DNA of 64,000 nt from Terfezia claveryi (lineage: Eukaryota; Ascomycota; Pezizomycetes; Pezizales; Pezizaceae), in assembly GCA_015179025.1 (NCBI GenBank), contig WHUX01000192.1:37333-101332 (forward strand). The letters run 5' to 3'. Within the stretch, counting starts at the first letter, position 1, and each line of letters starts with the position of its first letter. The translations under genes and the position numbers were made by a program. Below are positions 12,237 to 24,173 of this stretch, in pieces. The notes under the pieces were generated by a model. The model saw nothing but the letters and a program-made list of their open reading frames with translations. It did not search any database and was not told the DNA's origin.

Positions 12237-12286
12237 GTATCCCCTCCTTATGGCCGAAGTCCCTTGAGGCTTATTCTTTGTCTTCC

Positions 12287-15200
12287 GGCAATAGTCCTGG
12301 TTTGCTCAGATATCATCTGTGGAAATCATCAATGGCTTTAAGTTTGTTAATGTTTGTTGCCGGTTCCCAGTCTGGTCTTTCAAACCCTACCCATTTCACT
12401 AAGTACTCTAACTTCTTCCTCCAAAGACGAGAATCTAAAATTTCTTCCATATACTACTCTTCCTCATTATCAACTATCACTGATGGAGGTGGTGGATTGT
12501 ATTACTTAGGTAAGGGATTATTACTTATTGGGTTGAGAAGTGAAACATGCTGGACTCGATAATAATATACACTAGCAGGGAAGTCAAGTTCATAGGCATA
12601 GGGGGATATGACCTTTATGATCTTGCAGGGGCCAATCCATTTATGGTCGAGCTTTCTACTTGGCCATTATGTTGGAATGTGCTAGCTATTAAACCAAACT
12701 AGATCTCTCTTCTTAAATACTAGAACATTATCTCGTCCTTTGTCTGCTTGCTCCTGTTGCCATACCAGTGTCCTAGCTATCTCATTTTGTAAGTGTTTCA
12801 TTATTTCCTTGATCTTTCTAGACATCTCTATAGTACTCTGCTCATTAGATTGTATAGGCTTTTTCTCAAAATCGAATTGCTACAGTAGGTTATAGCCATA
12901 ATTTATAAAGAAGGGAGATAACTCAGTCATTTCAGAAGCTTAATTATTAGCTACAAACTCATTGAGATACAACCAGTTTTCCCAGTTATCCTACAAATAA
13001 TTAACATAAACTCATAAATATTGTTCTAGAGTGGCATTGACTTGTTTAGTCTGGCTGTTAGTTTGAGGGTAAAATAGTATGGACAGGAGGGATTGAATCT
13101 TAAGGACTTGACAGAGAGCTTTCCAAAAATGAGAGATGAATTGAGACTCATAGTCTAATACAATTGTTCTAGGAAGACTATGGAGGTGGAAGATATACTG
13201 AGTATATAGGTCTATTAATTGCTCTGCAGTAGTAGTATTACAACAGGGAATGAAGTGCTGCATTTTAGTTAGTTGACATACTACTACCAAAATTGCATTG
13301 TATCCATTTAAATAAGGTAGCCCAATAATAAAATGCATGGAGATGTCTTACCAAGCACCTTGAGGAATTGTGAGTGGTCAAAGAATGCTATATGGAGTGT
13401 ATCGTGTCATTCACATATGTTGGCAAGAGTGATAGTTGCCACTTGCATATATACTGATCAATATCCTTATATATTTTTGGCCAGTAATATTGTCACAAGA
13501 TAAGCTCAAGTATTTTGGATCTCCCTAGGTACCCCACTGCTGGAATATTGTGATGGTCCTAAATTAGATATAACTTTAGAAGCATATAATTTGGTACATA
13601 TATCTGCCTATGATATTTTAGCTTTCTATTATCCTCTTCACATTCGGCTAGTGAGATATCCTTAGATTGCTTCTCTCCTTGTTGCAGCTTATCTAATATC
13701 TTCCTTAGCAGTGGATTAACTTCAAAACCCCTATTAAACAAGTCCTCTAATCCTAGCTCTTCTACTGACACATTGATAGGTAAATTGTGAGGTTTGAGAA
13801 TGACTTAAATTTGAAACTTTATACATTTATTCCCTTTGTTTAGAAGGTCTTCTGACCTTCTTGTTAATGCATCTGGTTTTCCCCCTACTTTACCTGGGTG
13901 GTCAACTATTTTGAAGTTAAAGTAGGAGAGAAATTCTGACCATTATGCTTGATGGCAGTTGAAGAGATTTATTGACATAAAGTATTCTAAATTTTTGTGG
14001 TGTGAGAGTACTTTAATTGGATGGGGAGTGGATTCCAATTTAGCTTACCATTCTACAAAGCATTGAATAATAGCTATTAATTCCTTATCATAAATCTCAT
14101 AGTTGCATTCAGTTGGTGAGTACTTCTTAAAGAAGTAAGCAACAGGATGAAGTATGCTATTATCGTCATATTAAGAAAGGATTCTAGCAGAAACATAATC
14201 CGATATATTTGTTTCTACTATAATTTTACAGTCGGGATCAAAATGCTAGAGAATGCAAGCGGAAGTAAATACTGTTTTAAAGTTTTAGAATACCTTCTGG
14301 TATTCTTTATTCCAATACCAGATTGGATTTTTCTTAGTTAGTTTCATGATAGGAGCTACAATCTTGGAGAAGTCTTTGATAAACTAGCAATAAAAATTTG
14401 CAAATCCTAGAAAAGTACGAGTATCATGTAGGTTAATTGGGGATTTCTAGTCCATTACTGTCTTAACTTTCACTGGATCCATTTGTATCTCTTCTGCTAG
14501 GATAATTATACTTAGATAGTGGACGGTTGTCTTATAAAATTAGCACTTCTTGAACTTTAAATAGAGGCTGGCTTTTTAGAGAGCTTACAATACCTTTGGA
14601 ACATGTACATTAGGGTAGAAAAAGTTTTGCAATTTAGCATCTGGTACTTACTAAGAAGAAGTTTTGCAAAATATAGCTTCCTGAGCTATTTTATACAAAA
14701 ATTTACTCATTAAGCTCTTGAAGCATTAAATAACCTTTATGAAGCTTCTATGAAGCTAACAGAAAGTAAAGATTTTTTCTTCCTGATGTGTTTGGTGTTC
14801 TTCGAGGGTATCACTATATATTAAAATATTATCAAGATAAGCCATACAGAAATTGTCAAGGAAAGGATGGAGAATATTATTAATAAAATGTTGGAAACTG
14901 GCAGGAGCATTTATGAGGCCAAAAGGCATAACTAAGCTCTCATATAAGCCGTAATGAGTTTGGAACACTGTTTTCTATTCCTTTCCTTCCACCATTCGGA
15001 TGAGGTTATAGGCACTTCTAATATCAAGAGCCGTATAGTATTATGCCTTGGAAAGTTTAGTCAAAGTTTTTCATATAAGGGGTAGTAGGTATCAGTTCTT
15101 GATAGTACCATTATTAAGACCACAATAATCCACACAAAGATGCAAAGACCCATCCTTTTTCTTAACAAACAAGATGAGTACACCTGCAGGAGATAAAGAG

Positions 15201-15503
15201 ACACAAATGAATTCTTTAGACAGGTCTTCTTCCAGCCATACTTTTAAGAGCCTCTAACTTTGGTTTTGATAGGGAGTATAAAGGTCCGAAAGGGGGAGTA
15301 AATCCTTCTTTAAGAGGAATTTTATGATCGTGAAGTCGATGAAGGGGGAGGATTTCAACAACAGCCTTCTTAAATAATAGAAGAAATTTGTGGTATTCAG
15401 AAGGCACTAGTTCCTTGATCTTATTTTCCTCCATCTTAGGTTGTTGTTCAGGATCTTTTAAAGTCATATTAAGTTTGTAGATAGTTGTTCGGAAGACTGT
15501 TTC
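12287..15503 (-). pseudogene. Element O pol, 3' part: RT to integrase and chromodomain (decayed)
   Basis: Minus-strand domains: a pre-RT segment ending ..[10 protein letters not shown] (15460-15216), RT with [15 protein letters not shown] and YLDN in place of the catalytic YLDD (14968-14756), RNase H remains (about 14450-13850), HHCC/H2C2 and integrase pieces with MHFIIGLPYLNGYNAILVVV and YPQTNSQTKQVN (13338-13012), and a chromodomain reading EEILDSRLWRKKLEYLVKWVGF (about 12470-12290). Many stops and frame breaks fit RIP-type decay, including GAT to AAT at the RT active site. The chromodomain would steer integration toward heterochromatin in a live element. Confidence 0.8.
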
Positions 15504-16061
15504 TGTAACGTGGGCTCTGGGAACAAGGGGACCAAGGGGTACGCCGGGGAGAAGGCAGAGGCTAGGGCAAGACACACGTAGGAACACTACGTGTGTGACT
15601 AGGGGAAGGCTGGGACGGGGGGCAAGGGCAAGAGGCAAGAGGGGCAGAGGGCAAGGGACACGAGACACGCGGAAGCAGTTGCCGCGTGTGTCAAGGGAGG
15701 CAGCTGGGCTACAAACACAAGGCGAGGCAAGGCAAGGACAGGAGGTTCGCGGGGTGGGCAGCAGGACTGCAGAGTCGAGGCGAGACAAGGAGGTGCACAA
15801 GGGAGATGCACCAGCGTGGAGAGAAGCAAGGCCCTGTATTGGATATACAAGACGTTGGATGGGGATCCAACGAGAGGGCGGAGAGAGCAAGCTATATATA
15901 CAGGATTCCTTCCTGGCTGGCCAAGGCCACCGGAAGGAATAAGGTTCCCGAGACCCCTTATCTCGGGAACAGAGATAACAACGATATCAATCAACAATAA
16001 CGAGAGTCGGACGGAATCCCGTCTGACTCTCAAACCCGGCTAGGAAAGGACGGTTGTGACA
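15504..16061 (-). repeat. Gypsy-1 3' LTR
   Basis: TGTAACG...TTGTGACA ends on the plus strand. It contains hairpins GTTCCCGAGA/TCTCGGGAAC (15944-15970) and GAGAGTCGG..GACTCTC (about 16001-16031), plus the CACACGTAG/CTACGTGTG repeat near 15570. Next to it, CTATCCCCCCTTTAGG (16062-16077) is the purine tract on the minus strand. Confidence 0.93.
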
Positions 16062-16255
16062 CTATCCCCCCTTTAGGCTCGGAGCCCCAGCGACGAAAGA
16101 CAAGGCGAAAGGCAAGACAAAAACAAATAAACAAAACAGGCGACTAAAACCAATAACCCATAACACAACCCCAACGCTGGAAGTACGTACCAACAATAAT
16201 CCCAATAACAACGACAATAACAACACTAATAACCAATTCCAGGACGAAAAGAATA

Positions 16256-19200
16256 TCATTGGGCGGGGTGAGGCTTCCGGGGGTAACGCTGGTGGAACAG
16301 GGTGACCAAGTCCTGTGCGTTTTCCAGGTCCTCCGCTGGTTGCCAGGTCGTCTCCTCATCTCCCAGCCATTTGACCTTATATTACAGGTGCCCATACCTT
16401 CTTCGGGAGTCCAGCACTTCCTCTACCTCCCATTCCTCCTCACCTTCGATAACCACGGGGGGAGGTGGAGGGTGTTTCTGGCCGGGGAGAGGGTCGCTAG
16501 CGGCAGGCTCGATCTCGGAGACATGGACGACTGGATATCGTTTGATGTCTTTGGGGAACCTTAGGCGGTAGGCATGAGTGCCCACAGCGGCCAACACCTC
16601 AAATGGACCCAGGAACTTGTGGTCGAGCTTGCGGGAGGGCCGTTCTGTTCGGAAGTGCCGGCTGGAGAGCCACACCTTGTCGCCTGGCTGATATTTGGGG
16701 GCTGGCAACCGTGAGCCGTTGGCATATTCGGCTTGCCTGGCTTGCGCATACCTCAGCTCTGCCTTCAGGGTCGAGTGGAGCTCAGCGATTCCGGCTGCGA
16801 ATTCCTTGGCTGGGGGTTGGGCTTTCTGCAGGGGAGCTAGAATGTCCACGAATCGGGGGTGCCAACCGTAATTGGCCAGGAAAGGAGAGGTTTTGGAGGA
16901 TTCCGAGAACTGGTTGTTCGCGGCGAATTCGCAGGTGGCCAGCAGCGAAACCCAGTTATCCTGCTGGTAGTTGACAAAGGCCCGCAGATATTGCTCCATA
17001 ATGGCGTTCATCCTCTCTGATTGGCCGTCCGTCTGGGGGTGATATGCCGTTGACAGCCGAACTTTAATCCCCAGAAGTTCGCAGAAGGCTTGCCAGAATT
17101 CTGAGGTAAACTGGGGGCCACGGTCGGATACGATCGATTCAGGGAGGCCATGGTATCGGAATACATTATTGAGGTAGAGATTGGCTAACTCTGGGGCAGA
17201 GCAGGTATCCCGGCAAGGTATAACGTGCCTCATTTTTGTCAACCGATCTACCACCATCAAGATGGCGTTGAATCCCGAGTCTTCTGGCAATCCCGTCACG
17301 AAATCCATAGTCAGATGCAGCCACGGCCGATCCGGGATATCCAGGGGCTACAGAGTGCCATATGGGGCATGGCGGACAGGCTTAGCACGCTTGCAAACAT
17401 GGCAGTTCCGTACGTACCGCTCCACTTCCTTCCGCTGGTCAATCCACGTGTATTCCCTGGCCAGAAGCTCTAACGTTTTGGCCACTCCAGGGTGACCTGC
17501 AACCAGGCTGTCATGGTGTTCCTTGATCAATCGAAGGCGCAGCTCTCCTTCCGGCACATACAGCCGTTCGAGGTGGTAGAGGAAGCCTTCCTGGACGGTA
17601 CACTCGGCTAGTGAGATCTTGGGGTGGTGGCGCTGGCCAGAATCCACTGCGGTGATAATTTCCTTGGCCAGGGGGTCGTCCTTGTATGCCTGTCTCACTA
17701 GTTGTCGGAGGTCAGCCTCAGCCTCAGCTTCCGCAATGGTATTGGCCGCCAGGTCGAGATTTTCGGGTTTCAGTACCACCTGATTCTGGTACTTCAGCCT
17801 TTCATCCCCCCCTTTAGGGAGATCTCCTGATCTCCTGGTAAGTGCGTCTGGTTTCCCACCAGCCTTTCCAGGCCGATACTTGATCTTGAAGTTGAATTGA
17901 GATAAGAACTCCGACCACCTAGCCTGCCGTCGGTTCAGCAGCTTAGTGGTGGTGAAGTACTCAAGATTCTTATGATCGGATAGCACCTCAATGATCCCCT
18001 TGGCTGACTCCAGGTGTGGCCTCCACTCCTCGAATGCTCGCACAATGGCCATTAACTCCTTATCATAGATTTCATAATTACACTCTGCCGAAGAGTGCTT
18101 TTTTGAGAAGTATGCCACTGGGTGGAGGATGCCGTTCACATGCTGGGACAGGATTCCGGCGGACACATAGTCGGAGGCATCTGTTTCTACGATACACTCA
18201 CTGTCGGGGTCGAAGTGGGCCAGGATCGGGGCTGAGCAGAAGGCTTCCTTGAGTTTCTCGAAGGCAGATTGGGCTTCTAGACCCCACTGGAAGCGTTGGC
18301 CCTTTTCCATGCCCTTGGTCTTGGTTAATGCTGTCAGTGGTGCCACGATCTTCGAATATCCCAGAATGAACCGGCGATAGAAGTTAGCAAAACCCAGGAA
18401 GGCCTGTACATCCTTGAGGTTGGCTGGAGTTTCCCACCCCTGGATCGCAGCAACCTTCGCAGAGTCCATCTGGATGCCCTCCGTGGTGATAATTAGCCCC
18501 AGATACTTGACCTTCTGCACATGGAACTCGCATTTTTCCGGCTTCAGATATAACCCAGCTCCCTCCAGCTTCTCCAGCACTTGTCGGACGTGGATCTTGT
18601 GTTCTGCTAGGGTATCCAAGTAAATGAGGATATCGTCCAGGTAGGCGGTGCAGAATACGTCCAGAAAGTCCCGCAGAGTATCATTGATAAAGTGCTGAAA
18701 AGAGGCGGGGGCGTTGGTTAAGCCGAAAGGCATCATATTATACTCAAAATGGCCATATCGCATCCGGAAGGCAGTTTTCCACTCCTCCCCCTCGGCGATC
18801 CGTACCAGGTTGTAAGCCCCTCTTAAATCCAGTTTGGTGAACCATTTGGCCTTGGAGAGCTTGGCTAATGTCTCCTGGATTAGGGGTAGGGGGTACCTGT
18901 TTTTGACCGTTATCTCATTTAGGCCCCGGTAATCGACACACAACCGGAGAGAGCCGTCCGATTTCTTCACGAAAAGCACTGGGGCACCCGCTGGTGAAGA
19001 GCTATGGCGAATGAAGCTCTTGTTGAGGTTTTCCTCCAAGTACTTTTTTAGGGCTTCCAGCTCTACCCGGGACATTCCATAGAGGGGTCCATAAGGGGGG
19101 GTCTTACCTTCTACCAGCGGGATTGTGTGATCGTATGGTCGGTGGGGGGCAAGCTTTTCCGCAGCTTTTTCCGAGAACAGGTCAATGAATTCATGATATT

Positions 19201-19980
19201 CATCTGGAACCATGGATTTCCACTCCTCCTTGGATCTCGTCTTGTTGATCTCTAGGTTTACCTCATGTATGGAGAGAGCATGTACCTTCAGCTTGTGCCT
19301 CCTAGTAAGGTAAGCGAAAGCCCCTGCTCCGACAAAGCTAAAGTTTAGGGGTTTTGGGGGCGCGAGGGGGACAGAGGGAACATTAACGTGTGCAGGATGG
19401 TGTACCACCTGGGTTGGGTGAATTATTGGAGGCGGCAACGCACACAGCCCAGTAACGGTGGCCTTTGGGTTTCCACAGTGGCTTTTGCAGTAAGGGCTGT
19501 TAAACTGCAGGGTATAAGAGCCAAAGCTGACCGATACATCGTGCATTCTAAGCCATGGGATTCCGAGGACAATTGGATACTTGAGCTTTGTAACGAACAT
19601 AGGGAGGCTTTCGGAGTGGTCCCCAATCTGGGCAGGAGTACAGGCGAGGTCGGTAATGGCTCCAGAAGAGATAGGTCGGCCGTCAATGACATCAAGGAGG
19701 CGGGGGGTCTTGAGCTTAGAGGTGGGTATGGCATGCTTACTGACAAAGGTCTGGTCGATGAAGGCAATTCCTGAGGCTCTACAGTCTACAAGGGCAGAAG
19801 TGACGAGTGTTTTACCATTGAAAGATATCGTGATAGGTACAACAAAATGCTCACCAAAAAGGCGAGCCTCGTCAACAGACATAGACAAAGAAGGAACAGA
19901 AAAAGCGGACAAAGACAGATGACCTGATGCAGGTCCCTTGCTAGTGTCAGTGACTAGGCAAGGGACAGGGCTTTTCCCGA
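16256..19980 (-). pseudogene. Gypsy-1 pol: protease, RT, RNase H, integrase, chromodomain (two stops)
   Basis: Read by -1 frameshift from gag. Domains on the minus strand: protease with DCRASG (the usual DCGASG carries Gly to Arg, probably disabling) near 19780; RT with [13 protein letters not shown] and YLDDILIY near 18720-18620; RNase H with [12 protein letters not shown] near 18190; a short EAEAEA linker near 17730; H2C2 zinc region NCHVCKRAK near 17390; integrase with [23 protein letters not shown] (DDE residues present); chromodomain EEEWEVEEVLDSRRRYGH near 16420. A TAG replaces Lys after YGTL at 17348-17350 and TAA replaces Gln in the chromodomain near 16380. Otherwise open, so decay is light. 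Confidence 0.88.
19934..19978 (-). promoter_or_regulatory. Gypsy-1 -1 ribosomal frameshift signal
   Basis: On the minus strand heptamer GGGAAAA (19978-19972) stands in gag phase G GGA AAA, followed by a 6-nt spacer and a hairpin: arm TCCCTTGCCTAGT, 7-nt loop, arm ACTAGCAAGGGA (12 pairs, one bulged C). The gag TAG is inside the first arm, and pol is in the -1 frame. Confidence 0.8.
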
Positions 19981-21207
19981 CTCATCCACCTCCACAATCC
20001 GGGCTGGGGTGTCTGAGATGGCGTGGACGGCTAGGGAGCGGTTTTTTCGAAGGGGACAGGCCGCAATGAAGTGGTCGGCCTTCCCACAGGCTATGCATAG
20101 CCCATTATTCCGGCGGCGTTCCCTCTCTTCTTGGGTCAGGCGAGGCCTGCCTGCCGATAGATCCATAGGGGTGGTGCCGCCCGCCACCAGAGATGGGTGG
20201 GCTGGCTTATTGGCTGTAGTTTGGGTCTGAGGGCTAGGGTTCTGGGGTCGAGTTTGTTGCTGGGGGTGATGGGTTTTAACAGGAGGCCGATAGGTACTGG
20301 GGGCGCTGACTTGGACTCTCAACCTAGCCATCTTTTGCTCCATCTTGGATGCCTGATCAATGAATTCATCCAAGGTTTTAACATCTGGAGATTGGAGGAG
20401 GGCCTGTCTGAGCTCAATATTGAGGCCTTCCTCGAACTGTTCCAGCTTTACCCGATCGTTCCACTCCACCTCTGCTGCCAGCCTTGAGAATTCTGCCACG
20501 TATGTTGAGAGGTCATGGCCCTTCTGTTTTAGTGCTCGGAGAGCACGAGTTGCCGTACCCACGGGGTCTGGGTCTCCGAAGGCACGGTCGAGGATTGTGA
20601 GCAGAGCAGCAACATCAGGGAGGTTGAAGCGGTCATCGAGCACATAGGGTTGGACCTGGTCCAAAGCTCTGCCCTCCAATAGGCCGTATACATAAGCTAA
20701 TCGGTGCTGAACGGTAGGGAATTTTGCAGCATCCCCAGTTAGTTTGATTTTGATGGAATTTTTCCAGGCTTTCAGGCGAGTCCTGTACCCATTGAACTTT
20801 GGCGGGGTAGGGAGATCTTGGGTTTTAGGTGTCTGGGATGCTTAGGGTGCTGGGGCTGTTTGGAATCCGATCGTGTCCAGGGCCCTATTCAGGGTATGAA
20901 TGGTTCTTCTTTCGTTGACTAAGTCGTTCTGGGCAGTCACGAGGTTGTTTTGGCAGGAGGCGAGGTCGGCCTGGCATGAGAGGAGGTCTTCGGTGAGTAT
21001 TGTGACTTCGTCATTGGCCCTGGTCTGTTTTTGTTGTCCTTCATGTATGGCTAATTCCAGTCGTTGGCCTAAGGCATCCGCCGCCAGGTATATATCGATA
21101 ATGTTCTAACGATAGCTGCCGAAATCGTCCTGGTTTATAGGAATGGGTAGAGCTTGCCAGGCTCGAAATCTGGCTGCGAGTGCGGGGGTGGTGTCTTGGG
21201 CAGCCAT
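19954..21207 (-). pseudogene. Gypsy-1 gag (capsid and CCHC nucleocapsid), two stops
   Basis: The start ATG at 21207 follows the LTR by about 36 bases. The N-terminal half is helical/coiled coil; the middle is a retrotransposon capsid region (PPKFNG.., LLEGRALDQVQPYV, AFGDPDPVGTATRALRAL, STYVAEFSRLAAEV). The C-terminus has the zinc knuckle CIACGKADHFIAAC (CX2CX4HX4C). Stops near 21107 (SYR*N) and 20842 (APAP*A) break the frame. The end SGKALSLA overlaps the frameshift site to pol. Confidence 0.88.
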
Positions 21208-21231
21208 TGAGCGTACCGGTTGATCAGAGTG

Positions 21232-21639
21232 ATCCAACGTAGTGTAACGTGGCCTCTGGGAACAAGGCGACCAAGGGGTACGCCGGGGAGAAGGCAGAGG
21301 CTAGAGCAAGACACACGTAGGAATGCTATGTGTGTGACTAGGGGAAGGCTGGGACGGGGGGTAAGGGCAAGAGGCAAGAGGGGCAGAGGGCAAGGGACAC
21401 GAGACACGCGGAAGCAGTTGCTACATGTGTCAAGGGAGGCAGCTGGGCTGCAAACACAAGGCGAGGCAAGGCAAGGACAGGAGGTTCGCGGGGTGGGCAG
21501 CAGGACTGCAGAGTCGAGGCGAGACAAGGAGGTGCACAAGGGAGATGCACCAGCGTGGAGAGAAGCAAGGCCCTGTATTGGATATACAAGACGTTGGATG
21601 GGGATCCAATGAGAGGGCGGAGAGAGCAAGCTATATATA
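21232..21639 (-). promoter_or_regulatory. Gypsy-1 5' LTR promoter and putative self-priming pair
   Basis: TATATATA lies at 21639-21632 (minus). Forty bases downstream, ATCCAACGT (21599-21591) is complementary to ACGTTGGAT in the primer-binding site (21240-21232), which starts two bases after the LTR end. In Tf1-type chromoviruses the mRNA 5' end itself primes reverse transcription; this layout fits. The transcription start is inferred, not seen. Confidence 0.65.
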
Positions 21640-21800
21640 CAGGATTCCTTCCTGGCTGGCCAAGGCCACCGGAAGGAATAAGGTTCCCGAGACCCCTTAT
21701 CTCGGGAACAGAGATAACAACGATATCAATCAACAATAACGAGAGTCGGACGGAATCCCGTTTGACTCTCAAACCCGGCTAGGAAAGGACGGTTGTGACA
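21243..21800 (-). repeat. Gypsy-1 5' LTR
   Basis: 558 bp, same length as the 3' LTR and differing by scattered, mostly transition changes (for example ACGTGTG to ATGTGTG). Target copy GTTTC follows at 21801-21805. Confidence 0.93.
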
Positions 21801-21805
21801 GTTTC

Positions 21806-22402
21806 TACCTGTTTTGGTTTTTTAACTAGTTGACTAAAGGTTGATCCTGCAATAAGGGCAATTCGAGGGTTTTCTGGAACTAGAATTAAGATACACCTTA
21901 TAGTTGAGAGCTTTTCACAATAGTGGTGGAGGCAAAAATTGGAGTTAAAGGTAATAGTGTTCTTAGTGAAATGGATATTCACATCATGACGTCGTAGCTA
22001 TGGAAGTCCTAATACTATAGGGTAGTGGCCTAGTCTAGTAATAAATAGTGGAAGGTCCTCCTAGTACTGATTAATTATTAGCTTTAGCTTGCTAATATGT
22101 ATGATTGTTCCTGACTCAATTGGTCGCCCATCAATAACTTCTAGTATTTAGGGATTGTGGAGTTTATACAGGGAAAGTTGGTAATAGCTTGCAAATTTCT
22201 AGTCTGCAAATACATAACCCGTTGCTCTGCAGTGTATTAGGGTATGAGTAAGGATTCTGGAACTATTATCGTTTAATTTACAGCTGACTACAAGGTGATT
22301 CTCATCCAAAAACTCTTCCTCTGAAGACTATAAAAATGAACTTAAAATGCTTAAAGAGCCTAGAGATTTATCCTGCCTCAACTCAGTGCCATCCTTCTGA
22401 GA
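21806..22402 (-). pseudogene. Element O protease and spacer segment
   Basis: Between gypsy-1 and gypsy-2, both inserted in element O. The minus strand carries decayed protease-like reading (..NPRIALIAGSTFSQLVKKP near 21850, ..VNIHFTKNTITF near 21960) and the start PYLRRMALS.. at 22402, which continues from the gag end at 28571 after gypsy-2 is removed. Stops are frequent. Confidence 0.6.
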
Positions 22403-22407
22403 TAAGG

Positions 22408-22925
22408 TGTAACAACCGTGTGTTCAGTTGTCATCACCTGCGATCGCAGGTGACGGGTCATTGCCATTGTTGTCTTTATCTTTGTCATCACCTGTGATCG
22501 CAGGTGATGGGTTATCGTTATCGTTACCTTTTCCTTGGCTTCCGAGATAGGGAAGCTTATTCCCCCCATTGCCCTGACCGAGTTATGTATATATAGAGCC
22601 TGTCCCTCGTACTATCATTGCATCCCTATCCAACGTCTTGTATATCCAATACAGGGCCTTGCTTCTCTCCACGTTGGTGCATCTCCCTTATGCACCTCCT
22701 TGTCTCGCCTCAACTCTGCAGCCCTGCTGCCCACCTTGACACACGCGGCAACTGCTTCCACGTGTCTCGTGTCCCCTGCCCTCTGCCCCTCTTGTCTCTT
22801 ACCCTTGCCTCCCGTCTCAGCCTCCCCCTGGTCACACACGTAGCGTTCCTACGTGTGTGTTATCCTAGCCTTGCCCTTGTCCCGGCGTACCACTTGGTCG
22901 CCTTGCCCCCAGAGCCGTAGTTACA
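22408..22925 (+). repeat. Gypsy-2 5' LTR
   Basis: TGTAACAACC...GTTACA ends. It differs from gypsy-1/3/4 LTRs in its U3, which holds the perfect palindrome CACCTGCGATCGCAGGTG (22435-22452) and a near-perfect second copy (22487-22508). The downstream part matches the other LTRs. Confidence 0.92.
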
Positions 22926-22936
22926 CTACGTTGGAT
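22588..22936 (+). promoter_or_regulatory. Gypsy-2 LTR promoter and putative self-priming pair
   Basis: TATATATA at 22588-22595; ATCCAACGT at 22628-22636, exactly 40 nt on; complementary ACGTTGGAT at 22928-22936, two bases after the LTR. This is the same geometry as the minus-strand copies. Confidence 0.65.
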
Positions 22937-22961
22937 CTTATCGACCAACTGGTACGCTGTC

Positions 22962-24150
22962 ATGTCCGGAATCCCTCCACCCGCTGTCAGGTTTCAAACC
23001 TGGAGGAGCTCCCCCATACCCTCAGGCTTGAACGAGTTGAATACCTACCGTCAAGAAATCATCGACATCTTCGAGGCCATGGATGCCATCGGGGCTGAAC
23101 TCGGCAACAGCCTGGCCGTGGCTAAAACAGCCTGGCCGTGGCTGAACAAAAATTGAGATCCGCCGACAAAGAGATCACAGTCCTCCAGACCGATCTCGAC
23201 CATCTGAACCTTGCCCTGGCCAGCGAACGGACTATGGTCCAAAACCTCAGCCGCACTCTAGGGAACCTTGCAATACCAACAGCAGCCAGTAGCAACAAGA
23301 CCGAAAGCATTCCAACACCCCCCAAGTTCAATGGGGACCGGGTTCGCCTACGAGCCTGGAAAAATGCTGTCAATCTCAAGCTGAACGGGGATTCTGCCAG
23401 ATTCCCGTCAGAACAACATCGACTGGCATACGTTTTCGCCTTGCTGGAGGGGAAAGCTTGTGACCAGATCCAGCCATATGTCCTCGAAACCGGGATCAAG
23501 CTTGACGATATCTCGGCCCTTTTCACAGTCCTGGATAGGGCGTTCGGGGACCCCGATACCGTTGGCACTGCCAGTAGAGCCCTCCGAGCCCTCAGGCAGA
23601 AAAACACCGATCTGTCCACTTATGTGGCAGAATTCTCGAGATTGGCGGCGGAGGTCTGATGGAATGACCAGTCCAAACTGGAGCAATTCCAGAAAGGGCT
23701 AAATGACGAAATCCAGCAGGCCATGGTCAGCCTCCCGGAAGCCAAAACCCTTGACGAATTCATTGACCAGGCTTCCCGGGTAGAACAGCGGATGTCCCGG
23801 CTCCGCAACTGCCCCACGTACATGCCAGCACCCCGTCTCCTACAGCCTCAGCCTCAGCCTCAGCAACACCATGCCACCAAAATAGCGGCCCCTGCCCCTG
23901 CCAATAAGCCGGCCCACCCTTCATTTGTGGCCGGAGGAGCCACCCCTATGGACCTATCATCGGGAAGGCCTCGACTAACCCAGGAGGAAAGGGACCGCCG
24001 CCGCACTAATGGGTTGTGCATTGCGTGTGGAAAAGGGGACCACTTTATTGCGGCATGTCCCTCCGAAAAAACCGCCCCCTGGCCGCTCATGCCATCTCCG
24101 AGTCACGGATCGAGGAAGTTGAAGAGTCGGGAAAAGGGGAGTCCCTTGCC
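22962..24150 (+). pseudogene. Gypsy-2 gag, frameshifted
   Basis: ATG at 22962. The capsid region (PPKFNGDRVRLRAWK, LLEGKACDQIQPYV, AFGDPDTVGTASRALRAL) and zinc knuckle CIACGKGDHFIAAC (about 24014-24055) are clear. Lesions: a 20-bp tandem duplication at about 23107-23146 (GCCTGGCCGTGGCT twice) that shifts the frame, a TGA after LAAEV near 23657, and a one-base loss just after the knuckle (TGTCCCTCC for TGTCCCCTCC). Related to, but distinct from, the gag of gypsy-1. Confidence 0.85.
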
Positions 24151-24173
24151 TAGTTACTGACACTAGCAAGGGA
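24129..24173 (+). promoter_or_regulatory. Gypsy-2 -1 ribosomal frameshift signal
   Basis: GGGAAAA (24129-24135), spacer of 6 (24136-24141), arm TCCCTTGCCTAGT (24142-24154), loop TACTGAC, arm ACTAGCAAGGGA (24162-24173). Same structure as in the three other copies. Confidence 0.8.

Larger units (their letters stand above)
15504..21800 (-). mobile_element. Gypsy-1: full-length chromodomain Ty3/gypsy element
   Basis: Both LTRs are 558 bp (15504-16061, 21243-21800), flanked by the perfect 5-bp duplication GTTTC (15499-15503, 21801-21805). Gag and pol are nearly complete with few stops, so insertion is recent compared with host element O. It sits between the protease and RT of element O, in the same orientation. 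Confidence 0.95.

Noticed and set aside
15599..16033. Open frames of 100-144 codons on both strands inside gypsy LTRs (also near 21338, 52814, 53043, 58748)
   Set aside because: They lie wholly in LTR sequence, repeat with every LTR, carry low-complexity Pro/Leu/Ser wording and overlap each other on opposite strands.
22926..22937. tRNA-primed replication from CTACGTTGGATC
   Set aside because: It does not begin with TGG next to the LTR, and the complementary word in the LTR gives a better explanation; kept as an alternative to test.
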